From contig OW799234.1 in NCBI GenBank assembly GCA_941918925.1, forward strand, positions 9,081,001 through 9,145,000: DNA of 64,000 nucleotides. Direction: 5' to 3'. Shown here one piece after another: positions 26,069 to 38,300 of this stretch. This DNA comes from Phyto melanocephala (Eukaryota; Arthropoda; Insecta; Diptera; Rhinophoridae). A program made the position numbers and the translations under genes. The notes below the pieces were generated by a model that had not been told where the DNA came from, made no database searches, and saw only the letters and a program-made list of their open reading frames with translations. How positions within the stretch are numbered: the stretch's first letter is position 1; each line of letters begins with the position of its first letter.

Positions 26069-26316
26069 CGATGGTCACATGTACAAAGGCCCTAACTCGT
26101 ACATTTTACGGAATTGAGTTTTTCAGTGATTTCAAAACATTTCACACAAATACACCTTGACACAAAAATTTTACGCAATAGTATCAAAAATAACAGTTTT
26201 ACAAGCAATTTTACAAAAGAAATAACATTACGATAATACGGTTTCTGTTACGTTATTACCTTCTCCTGTAAAATTCAAAATATTTGAGTTAGGGCCTTTC
26301 TACATAAGACCGACGA
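26069..26316. mobile_element. MITE with AAAGGCCCTAACTC inverted ends
   Basis: AAAGGCCCTAACTC at 26085 is matched inverted at 26286-26299. The match extends outward through GGTCACATGTA against GGTCTTATGTA (inverted), giving ends of about 31 bp. A third, related end (inverse ATGAGACCGG) lies near 26450, suggesting a neighbouring broken copy. Confidence 0.6.
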
Positions 26317-29300
26317 TACATTTATCACCGACTAACATTTAATTATTTTTTTGTATAAAACAGATTTATCTTTCGCCTGCCCTGTTAGCTTCATTTATCT
26401 TGACTACTGTTACTTAGTGGCAAGTTAGTTGCAAGGTACAGAGCCGGTCTCATATATAAACAATGTTAATCTCAAACTAAAAGGCACATAAAAATGTTAA
26501 AATCTTGCAGTGTTGCCGGTATCACTATTAAAATTAACTTTGCCAAAGCAAAAAATTGTAAAAAACACAAATTTACACACCTTAATAAAAAATCTAAACA
26601 AAATATTGTATACAGTTGTGAGTAAAACAGAAGTAATGCTGGGCCATATAAATGTTGAAACAGAATTGGGTCATAATGTATGTTTAATTACCATATGACA
26701 TTTAAACAGATGTGTCATATAATCCATATATGAAATTATTTAAAGAGAATTTGTTAACATTGATGCCATTGTTGTAAAAAATATAATAATAAATAAATAA
26801 ATTATATAAATAAAATATTTTCATTAATTTCATAAATTTTTATACAACATAATAACAAACAAATACAAATACAGTTTTCACGCAACGAAAATTAAGAACA
26901 AACCTAAGTTAATATTAAAATGACATTACAACAACTTATTGCTCGATAAAAGACCTTTATTTTTTACTGAAAGCGACTTTATAGTCTGTTTTATCATGTA
27001 TTGTTACTTATGATAAAAGAAAATCAAAAGCAAATTTGAATTAACTAGCAAGTTTGGCAAAAATAATGAAACTTATTTAATGTTTTCTTGAAATATTAAG
27101 AAATATTGTTAACGTGGCGCAATATTTAAAATCGTTCATGTAATTTCTATTTAAATTAATTATTATAGATTTCTTTTAAAATTAATTTGCGGTTTGAATT
27201 TCTTGTTACTAAAATTTAAAAAAAAATGAAGATATTTTCCGCAACGGCAACACTAACATCTGTTCATTTTCTGTTAAAACTCTCATATACATACTTACAT
27301 ACTTATATATATTCGTTTTTTTTTTGTATGATGTTAACAGTTTACTAACGTAACATTAGTTCTTATTGAGAAGCAAACGGGTGAACATCTGGAGTAACGG
27401 ATAAAAACAGTGAGAAATATTTATTTGATTAAAATTGTGGTAATACAACAAAATATTAGTTTTACTTATAAGGAAAATATAAAAAGTATTTAATGTTTGT
27501 ATGTGCATAATAAAATTAAAGGATTTAAGTTGAAAATATTAATAAAATGTTTAAGCTTAAAGTTTGAGATTTTTTTGTATGTGATTTGCTTTGTGTCGTC
27601 TTCCTTTTTAACTTGCAAATCTCTTATTCCTAGTTAATGGTGTTGTTAGTGTTTTTTACATATTTTCGTGTTTGTATAAGTGTGCTGGATAAAATGTGTG
27701 CATGAGAGATTTTGTAATAAATAAAAACCAAAACTAAAAAAAGTGCGTGCAAATGTTATGAAAATTATAAAAAATTTCCGGTATTTTAAAGAAAAGTTCA
27801 GATAATAATTGTAAAAATTATTAATGAAATTTTTTGAGCTCAATACGTAGGTAAATGAAATATTTTTACAGAACAAATTGCCTGAAAATTTTTCATTTAA
27901 AAAATTTTACTACAAAAAGGGTGTGTTCGTTAGTCCCTAGGTTTCTTTAAAGAAAAGAACGTCTTTGCAAAGTCAAGGACTTTTCTATAAGTTAATGGAA
28001 TAAATTAATTGGACTACCTACTATATCTATACAGCTGTACAAGGTAATTAAAATTTATTAATATTTTGAAAACATTTTTATGTTTAGTTAAAAAAACAAC
28101 AACATGCATTCCTCCCTTATAAACGGCCACCCCCTTTTTACTTTATTTATACATATATGTTGGTAGGTATGTACATACATATGTAGTAAGTATGTGTGTG
28201 CATATTTATCCTGACCTTTTTTTTTCTCAAAGTTTCTTAAAATTTTAAAATTTTTTTAATTGTTTTTGTTGTTGTTTTATTTTTTTTTACTTACCACCAA
28301 ATTTTTAGAAATCAGCGTTTAAAAAGAGGTGCATAAAAATGTATGGTATTTGTTGTTGTTTTTTTGTCTTCAAGTCTTTTGAAAAGCTACCTCAGTTTAC
28401 TTCCAAAATTATGTTTCTGTTGTTATGTGTTTTGTCGAGCTGTTTATTCTTTGACGCGTGCTGTTTTAATATTAGACACTTGCCCAGACCATACCAGGCC
28501 AATTTATTGCATTTATTTTTTTGCTGCTTTTGACTTACGAAAATTTTTCTTTCCTGTTTCTTTTCCGCTTTGTAGATGAATTTGCAATGAGAAAAAATCC
28601 ATTAAAGTTTTTAGCACATTTCTTTGTAATTTTGTATTTATTTTGTTTGCAAATTTTACGACTTGGGTTCTAGTTGTTGTATGGGTGCTTTAAAGGGGGC
28701 TGTTACACATTTTAATATTTAATCGTAATTTTGATTTTTATTTTTTGGAAAAAATCAATATTTTTTAACCAGGTACAAGTATGTATGTATGAATGTAAGT
28801 AATATATGTATGTCGTTACATATCTTTAATGTTGCGTTTTTTTATATTTAATGACCATATGGCGCATGTTCCTGTTTTGTTTATATGCTCTTCACCATGA
28901 GTAATAAGGGTATAATAGTAAGTCTTGTAGTTTGTCACATCGTTTGTATATTGTATAAAATTTATTTGCAAACTCAAAGTACCTATATCCATACATCGCA
29001 TGTATGCAAGTATATATATGTTTATACATATTTGCTAATCTAAATTAATTTTGTTAGGCCTCCATATGCAGTATCAATATATCGGATATATATTATATTC
29101 AGAATAATTTTGTTATATATAACGTTACAGATATAAGGAAAAAAAAGTAAAAAACGCGCCTGACAAAATTTTTATCACAACAAACAAATTTTTTTTTTCC
29201 AATTCCTTATATAACTTATGCAATTAACTATTTAAATTTAATATACATATAAAATTAACTCAGTTTTAGATTTTAAAAGAGCAATTTATTGAAATTTCGA

Positions 29301-29771
29301 AATATGTATCTGAATATTTTTTTAGAAATGTTTACCTATAATATTACGTTTATAGGAAAAAGTAAGTTTTTTGTTTTAGTGACCAGCAGTAATTAGGTAT
29401 CATACTGATTTGACTTTTTCCTTAAAACCGCTTTTTTAGAGAATCATATTTTCCGATTCTTAACATTCCCTAAAATAAGCCTTATTTGAGCTACAGATAG
29501 TTTGCTTTAGAAACCTAATACATACTTGACTTCTTGTATTGGTAAAGAATATCTATGATTCGGCATAGCTCTTACTTATTTTTTTATAGTTGTTTTTAGC
29601 GAGATAAATACACACTTTTAAACTCTCTCAAAAATTAACTTTATGCATTATCCTCTCCATCTCTTTATTTGTTATGAATCATAAAATTACTACGATGCGA
29701 AATTGTAAAGGGAACTTAAAAAAGTATGTTTTAAGGAATTTTTTTTCTGAAATTGACAACTTATCTATCTA
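26317..29771. other. Long A+T-rich stretch without genes
   Basis: Short open frames here have compositions expected of A+T-rich DNA. Microsatellite-like CATACATA and TATGTATG tracts occur near 28150, 28780 and 28980. No RNA gene or element was recognised. Confidence 0.5.
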
Positions 29772-29993
29772 AGGGCTATCATTACAACTTGACGTAAGTT
29801 AAAGGTAGGAATTTGTGTGCCCCAATTAATAGCTTTGCATTAATACAACATCCATTTGTTGTTAATATTTTTAATAATAATAATAATAATTAACGGTTAA
29901 ATAAATAATAAATCAAGGCTTTGTAATGCAAAGCCATTTATCGGTCCGACAAAATCCAGCCTTTAACTAACGACATGTTGTAATAATGGCCCT
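29772..29993. mobile_element. MITE of about 222 bp
   Basis: AGGGCTATCATTACAACTTG at the left is matched by the inverse of CATGTTGTAATAATGGCCCT at the right, continuing to GTTAAAGG on both arms. The superfamily is not clear. Confidence 0.65.
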
Positions 29994-30074
29994 AAAACAG
30001 ATGAAACTATTGGAAAAAAACAAGAATTAAGGAAAAAAAATGTTGACATATGGTTTAATTTTAATTAATGGTTC

Positions 30075-30236
30075 CAACGTAACTTAATTTTCCATACAAA
30101 TTGGCATCTAAAGTACGCTGCAGAATTCTGTCGCGAGATACAGTCTTTGGTTAGAAGAAAGAATACCGGCGTAACATAATTTTCTATACAAATTAGCATT
30201 TAAAATACGCCGCAGAATTCAGTCGTGTGATACCAT
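30075..30236 (+). repeat. Tandem duplication of about 68 bp
   Basis: The segment 30075-30142 (with CATACAAATTGGCATCTAAA and GCAGAATTCTGTCG) is repeated at 30169-30236 with about 12 changes, offset 94 bp. Confidence 0.65.
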
Positions 30237-30994
30237 CATTTTATTTTTAGAGCATTTTTCTTTTCATACAGTTACATCTAAATATGAGTGTTAAATGGAA
30301 AGCGTTAAACTTTTGTTACAATAACAAACCTCATACAAAACTTTAACGCTTGACGCTCAACGTTCTTGTTTAGGTATGGCTGTTATACTCTTATTAACCG
30401 TCAACATTTCTGACTGACAACTTAGTTGAAATACGGGCTTCCTTTGAAGCTTTTTTCCATTCGATATGTCACCATCAACTCAAAGTACTGAAAATGAGCA
30501 AAAATTTAACTGCTAAAGAAATATTGAGTAATTTGACAGCTATCAGCTGACTTTTTAATTGAATTGACAGATTAAATATCCAATTAAAGAGCCAACTGGG
30601 CATAAGTGTATATCTGTCATGGGTTTGGGCTTTTAATACCTCTCCTTTTCAACCTAACCTAACCTAAGAGTATTTATATATGTGCCTCGGTATTTACTTT
30701 CGCAACAACGCTATCATAATTTCCTTAATAAAATTTTAACAGTTTTTTAAAAAAGTCAAATTATTTTTGCTTAACGAAATATAAGAATAAAAAATTTAAG
30801 AAATAAATTGGAGTAGTTAACGTTACTTCAATCGATTTAATTATGGGCCGTGTTTTTTCGGCTGGCTTTTAAGGACTCAAATCTGTTTAAACATTATGAA
30901 TAATTTGGCGTAATTTTTGTAAAAAAAATCAGAAAATATGTAAAATGAGATAAGATTTTTTCAGCCAAATGACCTACATTGTACATATTAAATT
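30237..30994. other. Non-coding DNA with one hairpin
   Basis: AGCGTTAAACTTTTGT near 30301 pairs with ACAAAACTTTAACGCT near 30335 (15 of 16). CCTAACCTAACCTAA near 30651 is a short repeat of a kind found in many fly elements, not telomere sequence. Confidence 0.4.
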
Positions 30995-32238
30995 TTTATA
31001 CCCTTCACCTGTGGTGCACAAGGGTATATATAGCTTTGTCATTCCGTTTGTAATTTCTACAATTTTCATTTCCGACCCCATAAAGTATATATTTTCTGAA
31101 AGCTTATGAATAGAGGAGTCGATTTAGCCCTGACCGTCTGTCCGTCTGCCCGTCTGTCCGTGTGTTGGTTGAAATCAACTTTTAGAAGCAACTATATGTT
31201 CCTCAGATCTCTATATGGTATCAAATTCTTGGAAATATCCAGGAATGAATCGCTATTGAAATTCAGCACAATCGCCCAATAACTTTCTGAGATATGAGCA
31301 AAAAACCACGACCACCTCGTTTTTTTACACAATTACAACAACAACATACATACATAAATATATGTAAAAACCATACAAAAAAAGAAAAAATTACAAAAAG
31401 AAAAAATATTAAAAATAAAAAAAAAAATAATAAAAAAAAATTACAAAAAAAAAATTTAAAATAATTTAAAAAAAAATTTTAAAAAATTTTTTAAAAATTT
31501 TTTCAAAAAAATTTTTTAAAAAAATTAAAAAAAAAATATAAAAAAAATAATAACAAAATATAAATAATATATTATATAAAATAAAATTTTTTTGGCTCAG
31601 CTGGGATTCGATGCCACATTTATTCTAACCAGTATATGTATTTATTTATTTATTTATTTATTTATTTACTTAAATTGAAATCCAGCACAACAAGATAATA
31701 ATCTTATAAATGAGAGTGCTAGTATAAAAAACAAATTAATAATTATATTTAAATTGAGTTGTTATAAACATTAAAAAACAATTTTAGGTAAAAAACAAAC
31801 AAAGGATACATAATAATCTATCATTAAAATTATAATAACAATGCATTTGTAATAAAACTCCATATATACATTTATCACATAAAAATTTTAATTAAAAATT
31901 TTAATTAACTCCCTTTTAAATGTGTTTGCGTTGCCTAAGTTTTGAATATGATTCGGTAAAGCATTCCAAAGACTTGTGCTGTATATTAAGAATTGACGTT
32001 GTGACAAAAGGCTCCGATATCTTTGCTGAATAATCTTTCTTCCACGGTTAGATCTGGCAAACTGAATCCTGTTATATAAATATGGAGGTTGTTCAGATGT
32101 AACGATTTTATGTAAAAAACATATGTACGTATTTGATATGAGATGAATGGTGATACAAACAATTGCTATTGCATGACTACACGTTGTGAAGGGTATATAA
32201 GATTCGGCACGGCCGAATATAGCGCTGTTACTTGTTTA
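30995..32238 (+). repeat. TATACCCTTCA...CTTGTTT interspersed repeat, copy A
   Basis: It opens with TATACCCTTCACCTGTGGTG, has the pyrimidine-rich GTCCGTCTGCCCGTCTGTCC block near 31139, and closes with AAGGGTATATAAGATTCGGC, an ATTCGGC/GCCGAAT hairpin and TTACTTGTTT. The A/T-rich inner module (about 31380-31632) is inverted relative to copy C. A LINE fragment is inserted at 31641-32120. The 3' hairpin is Helitron-like, but the end is not CTRR, so the class stays open. Confidence 0.8.
31641..32120 (-). mobile_element. 5'-truncated LINE insertion with target duplication
   Basis: On the minus strand an open frame ends at about 31899 after IYSTSLWNALPNHIQN and FKRELIKIFN, the usual last residues of Jockey/CR1-type reverse transcriptases. 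A 3' UTR and an (AAATA)n-like tail follow; the tail is TTTATTTATT on the plus strand from 31641. ATATGTA flanks both sides (31634-31640 and 32121-32127). It is inserted in repeat copy A and is therefore younger. Confidence 0.8.
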
Positions 32239-32896
32239 TTTTCGATTTGTAGTTGTGAGTTTGCTGGACTAGACATGTTACTTTGAATAACCCATAAAAA
32301 GAAATTTAATGGTGTTCAATAAAGCCTTCTAAGGGACCAATTCACATTACCGAAACTAGAGAGTATGCAGCTAAAAAATGTTTCATGATGTATTATATAC
32401 AGCGCCATTCTATTTAAACCACATATCAGACATATTAATATTTTTTACGCTAAAGGCTTCATTAGTCTTTAAATTCTGTTGTCGTTCTGTGAAGTGCCGT
32501 TCTGTTGTTTAATTTTTGTGGTTACTTCTTCTGTAAAAAATCATCTGACTTAATTTACAAGGTAATCTTACAAACACAAGCTTATTATATTTTTTGTTTA
32601 TTTTTCTCGTCAAATTCCGTACATAAAAAAAAATTTGTTGTGTCAGATTTCATCTATAAGCAAACAGAGTCTCTATGTTGCAGCCACCTTTAAAATATAG
32701 GCACTTAAATATCAGCTGTTTATCTCTCAATGGCTGTCACTTAACGTTGAATTCTATTTTCTACAGGTTCGTCCGCAACGGCTCGGAAAGTAACAGAACA
32801 ACTAACGACTTGTACACATTTTCTATTTAATAGAATGAAGTCAGCTGATTCGGAACGGAACAGAAAGTAAAGACTAATTCTGCCTTAAGTCTCCAC
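32239..32896. other. Non-coding DNA between elements
   Basis: No gene is seen. The last bases (from about 32890) are the left tip of the TIR element that continues at 33384. Confidence 0.4.
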
Positions 32897-33383
32897 TAGG
32901 GTGATCGATTATTCGACTTTTTTAAGAAACCGGTTTTCAAATAGTGTAACATTTAGAATTTTAAAAAAACCGGTTGCTATATTGAAAATTGAGAAAAACC
33001 CGGTTAACCGGTTCGAATATATAAAATATAATATTTAAAAAAAAAATTAAAAAATATTTAAAAAAAAGATTATAATAAAAATATGAAATTTTTACAGATT
33101 ATATACGTTTGGCTGCACAATTACGCAATAACTGACATGAATAAATAAGACTTTTTATAAGGCTGTTATAAATTTTTGTATCTTCTTCTGTACATTTTTT
33201 TAATTGGTACGATTGGTTACAAAGATATATGAAAATAAACTTTAAAAATTAAAAAACCGGCTTTTTCGGGTAAAAAAACCGGTGTATTCGATATTCGAAA
33301 AATCAACATTTAGAAAAAACCGCCAGCTGAAAGAGGAAAAACCCGGGTTTTCCACCGGTTGTAAAACCGAGTCGATCACCCTA
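32897..33383 (+). mobile_element. hAT-type MITE with AACCGG motifs
   Basis: It begins TAGGGTGATCGA and ends TCGATCACCCTA. The perfect 8-bp duplication GTCTCCAC lies at 32889-32896 and 33384-33391. Length is 487 bp. Subterminal AACCGG/CCGGTT motifs are repeated many times, as expected of transposase-binding sites. No coding part is present. It is inserted at the tip of another TIR element. Confidence 0.88.
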
Positions 33384-34206
33384 GTCTCCACGTAGCAATT
33401 TTTATTGCTAAGCATAAGCAAAAACGTCGGCAGAATAACCGCACTTTATTGCTAAAGTGTGTCTATTTTCATCGGGTGGAGAATACGACACAAGTAAAAT
33501 TTATTTATAAAATTTAATATTTTTGTTTTAACTTTTACGGTTTTTTGGAATATCGTCGCTTTGCGTGACCTTTCTAACTTTGCCAGAAAAGTGCGAGGGA
33601 AAAGGTGTATGTCACAAAGAAAACTTTGACAACACTTACGCATTGTTTGTTTACCTATAAAGTTGGCCAATACTTTTCAAATTTTTTCACTATTATTTCA
33701 TAATTAATTAAAATATGTATTATTTTAATAAAAGCTAAAAATGTTCGTCGATTTTTATAATAGTTTTTAAAACGAATTAATTCTGCGTTCGAATTAAAAA
33801 AGCAAAGCGCGCAAAAAGATAAAAGTTGCCTAACTTTAAGCTTCGCGCTACGTTGAAAATACTTTATGGACATGTTTCATATACATAGGTATGGCTATTT
33901 CATCTTAAATGTCAAAGCGAATCTCTAATGCAACGCGAAGCAAAAGTTTTATCTGACATGGCCTTAAGCTCTTGTTATCGGGTAAAATTATTTAAATTTT
34001 CCTTTGTTGCTGCAAAGAAAAACAAAAAATTCAAAGAAATTGAAACGATTTGGAAAGCTTATTGCGGCAATAATTGCTTAAGCAATCAGCAAAGCAATGA
34101 TTGCGCAATAAATTGCTACATATGGCAATTTACGGTCTACTCGCAGCAATTTTTATGAACGCAATCAAATTAGACATTTGTGGCAATAAATATTGCTACG
34201 TGTAGA
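33384..34206. mobile_element. TIR element with GCAATAATTGC-type internal repeats
   Basis: The left end CTCCACGTAGCAAT...TTATTGC is matched inverted by GCAATAAATATTGCTACGTG at the right. The right third is packed with TTGC..AAT and GCAATTATTGC-like pieces. The left tip was split by the hAT MITE. No transposase is seen; the apparent frames are not protein-like. Confidence 0.5.
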
Positions 34207-35516
34207 GCCCATGTTATGCAATTTGACTAGGCTGACTTTGTAAGAAGTATGCCTTCAGCCCTGAATCCGCAACAAACAGTGACATGTTGTGGATAATTTT
34301 TCTTTTTTATTAATCACATGTGGGTTTTCTGAACCCGAAGTGCAGCATAAAATAACAAAAGTCATCAATGTGAAAATGAGTTTTATCGTAAAAAAAAACC
34401 CATTAACTGTTTTCGCTATGCATGATCAGTAGGCTTCAGTTTATAAGCTAAAGACGTCAATATTTAGTGGGTATGCTTTGCAGAGAGCATTTTAAAATTT
34501 GCAATTGCTATCCACGACTACGAATTGTTGTTTCTCTACTTTGATTAAAACCCATTTCGTATTTATTTGTTATTAAAGCGGCTTTTTTTTGAATGTCCAG
34601 TGCCCTGAGCATCAGCAATTAATCCAACCTTCTTAAACTCTTTACTTGCTCTCCTCACTCTCATTGAAGTAATTTGGAATTGTGGCCGTTTTAATTTTAA
34701 TATTTTTCAACAATGAATACCAGCTGTTCTCAAGTGTAGTGAACCCCTGGCAGAGTATAAACACAGAAAGTTCTTCTCTTAAGTATAACTTTTAAATTTT
34801 AGGGTTCGTCTATTATTAAAGATTTTTTGTTATTCTTTATTCTGTCTTAAAATTTATTACGTCTTATGACTTGATTTGCCTCAAGCTTTAGTATTATTAC
34901 TTTACAATCATTAAAATACATTTTCATTTACATAAATGAACTTTTTTTCTTTTCAATACAAACTTCTTCTCGTCTTGCTTCTTTTTTTATTGTATTAAAA
35001 AATATTGCGTAGGTTGTCGTATAGTTTTGTGGCAACTAGTTTGAAAAGAAAAAAAAAAACTGTCATTTACATTATGGCAGGATCCATCACATGTTGTCAT
35101 AGTGAAAGAACACACACAAGTCTAATTTAGACGCGGTTTAATTAGAGAATCTGAAACTCTTGCTCATAAACAAAATATATATTTTTTTATTTGCAACTCT
35201 TAACAAAAGCTACCTAAAGTTGAGGCTCTGGCAGTCTCTGGCGAATAGTACCGGTTTAAGGTAGACATAAGAGTAGACAGAAAATAGTACGGCATGATGG
35301 CCAGAAATTAAAATAATGCATTGATTAAGAGAAAAATCTATAGCAATTCTGTTAGTGCAATAAGTTATGATCGTGTTTACAGCTGGCATTACGTGAGCAT
35401 AATATCTCCAATAAAGTCTTCGTTTGGCTTTTGCAGCAGCACTTCTGTTTCATAATTTAACTTGCAAATAGTCTTGCAAAAGAGTGAATGCAATTTTTTT
35501 ATAAAATTTATTTAAA
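34207..35516. other. Non-coding DNA, nothing supported
   Basis: No gene, RNA or clear element was recognised. Confidence 0.45.
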
Positions 35517-36566
35517 ATACTAGCAGAACCTGAACAGTTTTGCTGGTCCCAACAAAATTTTTACATTGTATTTATTAGAAGATAGATTTGAATAATTTCG
35601 GCTACCATTTGTTAGCTATGAGGGCATTGGTCCTCTTCTCCGATCCTTAACATTTTTGGTTCAAATTGGGAAATTGCTTTAGGATTGCTTCTCAAATAGA
35701 AAGGAGTTTAAACCAAATAGAAATTTTAGTTTTCCAGAAATGACATAATTTTTGTTTGATATGGGGGGGGGGGGGGGTACCACGTCCTCTGCTCTGATCC
35801 TATCGATTTGGCTGCCAAAAAAGTAAACTAATATCGTAGCCAATTACACAGCATTTAAAGCCTATAATAATTATAGTTCTGCAGACATGCCACTAAATAT
35901 ATTATTTTTGTATGGGAGGTACCACGCCCCCTCATTTGATGTTATCTTATTATTGAAATGAATTGTAAAATTTGTATTAAAATGTCTTAAATCAGAATTA
36001 AAAACTCGTTTCTGAAATCAATTATATAGTGAGTGTTTTGTATGGGGTTATAACTTCCCCGGTTCCGATCATATCGATTTGGTTGAAATCAGGCAAATGA
36101 GATAACAGTAAAACACATAAAGTTTTGAGATTATAGATTTGATAGTTTTCGTGATACTTCGTGAAATGGATTTTCTTTGTTTCTTTTCAGCTTATTTTAA
36201 GCTTAACTATTTAAGATGTCATTATAATACCCGACATGAATTTTAAAGACTTAAGGTATACAGTACTTTTGATATGCCGTAAAAATTTTGGTATGGGAGG
36301 TGTGAGTGCCACACTGACCTTTAATTTTATGGAAAAATATCCGTATAACTAATTTTGAGCATCAAAGATTATTAAAAAAAAAATAGACAAATCGGTGTAA
36401 CAGTTCTCTGATTTTAGATTAAAAGAGTAATACAAATCGGTCTAGCAGTTCTCCGATTTTAGATAGAAAAGTGGGCGTAAAAGTCGGCATGGTAAATTGT
36501 TGTTTCTTTAAAAACTAAATTGGGTTATGATAGCGAAATCGACTTTTGGTTTTTATTTATATAGAA
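35517..36566 (+). repeat. ACTAGC...TATATAGA interspersed repeat, second member
   Basis: It opens with ACTAGCAGAACCTGAACAG, has GGTACCACG(T/C)CC blocks near 35777 and 35920, and ends TTTTATTTATATAGAAG. It is related in ends and inner style to 5990-6858 and to 43393-44705. It contains a run of 15 G at 35763-35777. Confidence 0.6.
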
Positions 36567-36833
36567 GATTACACAGTTACATTACATAATTAAAATATTT
36601 AGCTTATGGTCATGGGCGTAACTAGACCATTCTGGGAGGTGTAATTCCCCCGCACAGAATTCTTTTGCAACCAACCAAGTATTTAAAAAATTAACTATTT
36701 ACATTTAATATTTACATTTTATATTTACATTTTATATTTAAAATAAATTATAAATTGAGTTTATGTATGTATGTTAAAAAAAAAAATAAAATAATAATTA
36801 TTTGGTTTTTTTATCTTTTTTAATAAAACAATT

Positions 36834-37825
36834 ATTTCAGCTAAAGGTCTTTTAATAATTAAAATAATGTCTTTAATTTTTATTAATTTTCTCCATATTT
36901 CGCTACTCCGTTGTGTAGCATCGTCAGAAAATTAATACAGTGAACTCGCGATAACGTGAACTAATTTTTACCAAGACAGTTCACTTTTTCGAGTTTGTTC
37001 ACGTTATCGAGTACTCAAATTTTAAACAAAAAATTACCCTATTTAATATAAAAAATGATATGTTAATAAGAAAAAATGCTAAACACTATTTTAAATTAAT
37101 TATTTTATTATTTTTTAATAAAAAAAAATTAAATTTAATATGTATATATACTTTGCATTCCATAAATGAAAAAAAAATAATGGTAAATAAAGGATACAAG
37201 AAATTCATATTTGATTAACAAAAACAACAAAAAATAAACTAAAAATAATAGGAACATTTTTTTGGTTGGATAATTGGATAAAGGAAAAAATCAGTAATTT
37301 TTTGTAAGTATTTTGTCACTTTGGTCTACCATCTCGTTTTTAGCCCATATCCATATCCAAGCCTTATCCAAAGCTTCTACAGCTTTCTTGGATTTATTTT
37401 TAACTTCTGGCTGGAATATAATTGAGTCATCATCATCGTCGGTATCATCCTGAATTTCAATACTTCCTACTTCTGTGCAATTTTCTTTAGGATTGTTGTT
37501 CCAATTTTTGACCGTGGAAAGAGTAACACCGATCTTTTTTTAATAGAAGAAACTGTTGCTTTGGCAACTATTTTTACCAATAATTCAAGAATATCAACTT
37601 TATCTTTTAAAGTTAACTTTTTAGGTTTTTTTGATGACATTTTTCATTTTCACGAATTAAAATTTTTGAATAACTTACAACATCTACGTAGCAATGTCAA
37701 AGAGCAACCAACAGGTCGACGCGTACATAAATAAACATAAACAAACAAGCGAAATATTGAAAGAATTAATAAAAATTAAAGACATTATCTTAATTATTAA
37801 AAGACCTTGAGCTAAAATAATTTTA
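36834..37825. repeat. Inverted repeats enclosing a pogo-like remnant
   Basis: The left arm near 36834-36893 (CTAAAGGTCTTTTAATAATT, then AATGTCTTTAATTTTTATTAA) is matched inverted at about 37762-37825. The arms are roughly 60 bp and about 1 kb apart. They could be the ends of a larger element in which the pogo-like piece lies. Confidence 0.6.
36938..37641 (-). pseudogene. Pogo/Tigger-like transposase N-terminal relic
   Basis: The left tip CAGTGAACTCGCGATAACGTG follows TA and resembles the ends of the element at 43516. On the minus strand from 37641 a frame starts MSSKKPKKLTLKDKVDILEL, the CENP-B/pogo-type helix-turn-helix start. A frameshift follows near 37540, then VTLSTVKNW and a DDTDDDDS acidic stretch to a stop near 37300. 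The catalytic domain is absent and the second terminus was not found. Confidence 0.7.
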
Positions 37826-37934
37826 GTTAATATTTTAATAAAAAAAATTATTAAATAAATAAAAATAAATAAATAAAAATAGAAAAAAAAATAAAAATAA
37901 AAAAATTTAAAAAACTAAAAAAAAAAAAACTTTT

Positions 37935-38300
37935 TTGGTCTTAACTGTGATTCGAACCTACGTTCATAAGGTTTGTATTGGTGTGAAAGGATGAGTTGGT
38001 CTAGGGTTTTTCATCATATCTTAATTGTTTATAGAGCGATTTTTCTGATTTTCAATACCAATCTGCTTCCGAATATATCTGATATTGTGGTACCTTACAC
38101 GGGTCTTGAAAATGTCTGGGGGCTTAAAAAAGTTGATTTCAACATACACACGGACAGACTGACAGACAGTCTCTCCACAGAATGACTCCCCTATTCATGA
38201 GCTTTCAGAAAATTTATACTTTACTGGGTCGAAAATGAAAATTGTAGAAATTTCACACGGAATGACAAAGCTATATATACCCTTTTACGCTCACTGTCAT
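37935..38300 (-). repeat. TATACCCTTCA-type interspersed repeat, copy B (partial)
   Basis: Inverted relative to copies A and C. It holds the TATATATACCC end near 38275, CACACGGACAGACTGACAGAC and the inner GGTTCGAATCAC piece (inverse of GTGATTCGAACC near 37948), a match to the tRNA B-box. The inner module is oriented as in copy C. Confidence 0.7.

Noticed and set aside
30651..30666. Telomere-like CCTAACCTAACCTAA
   Set aside because: Flies of this group lack TTAGG telomeres, and only three units are present.
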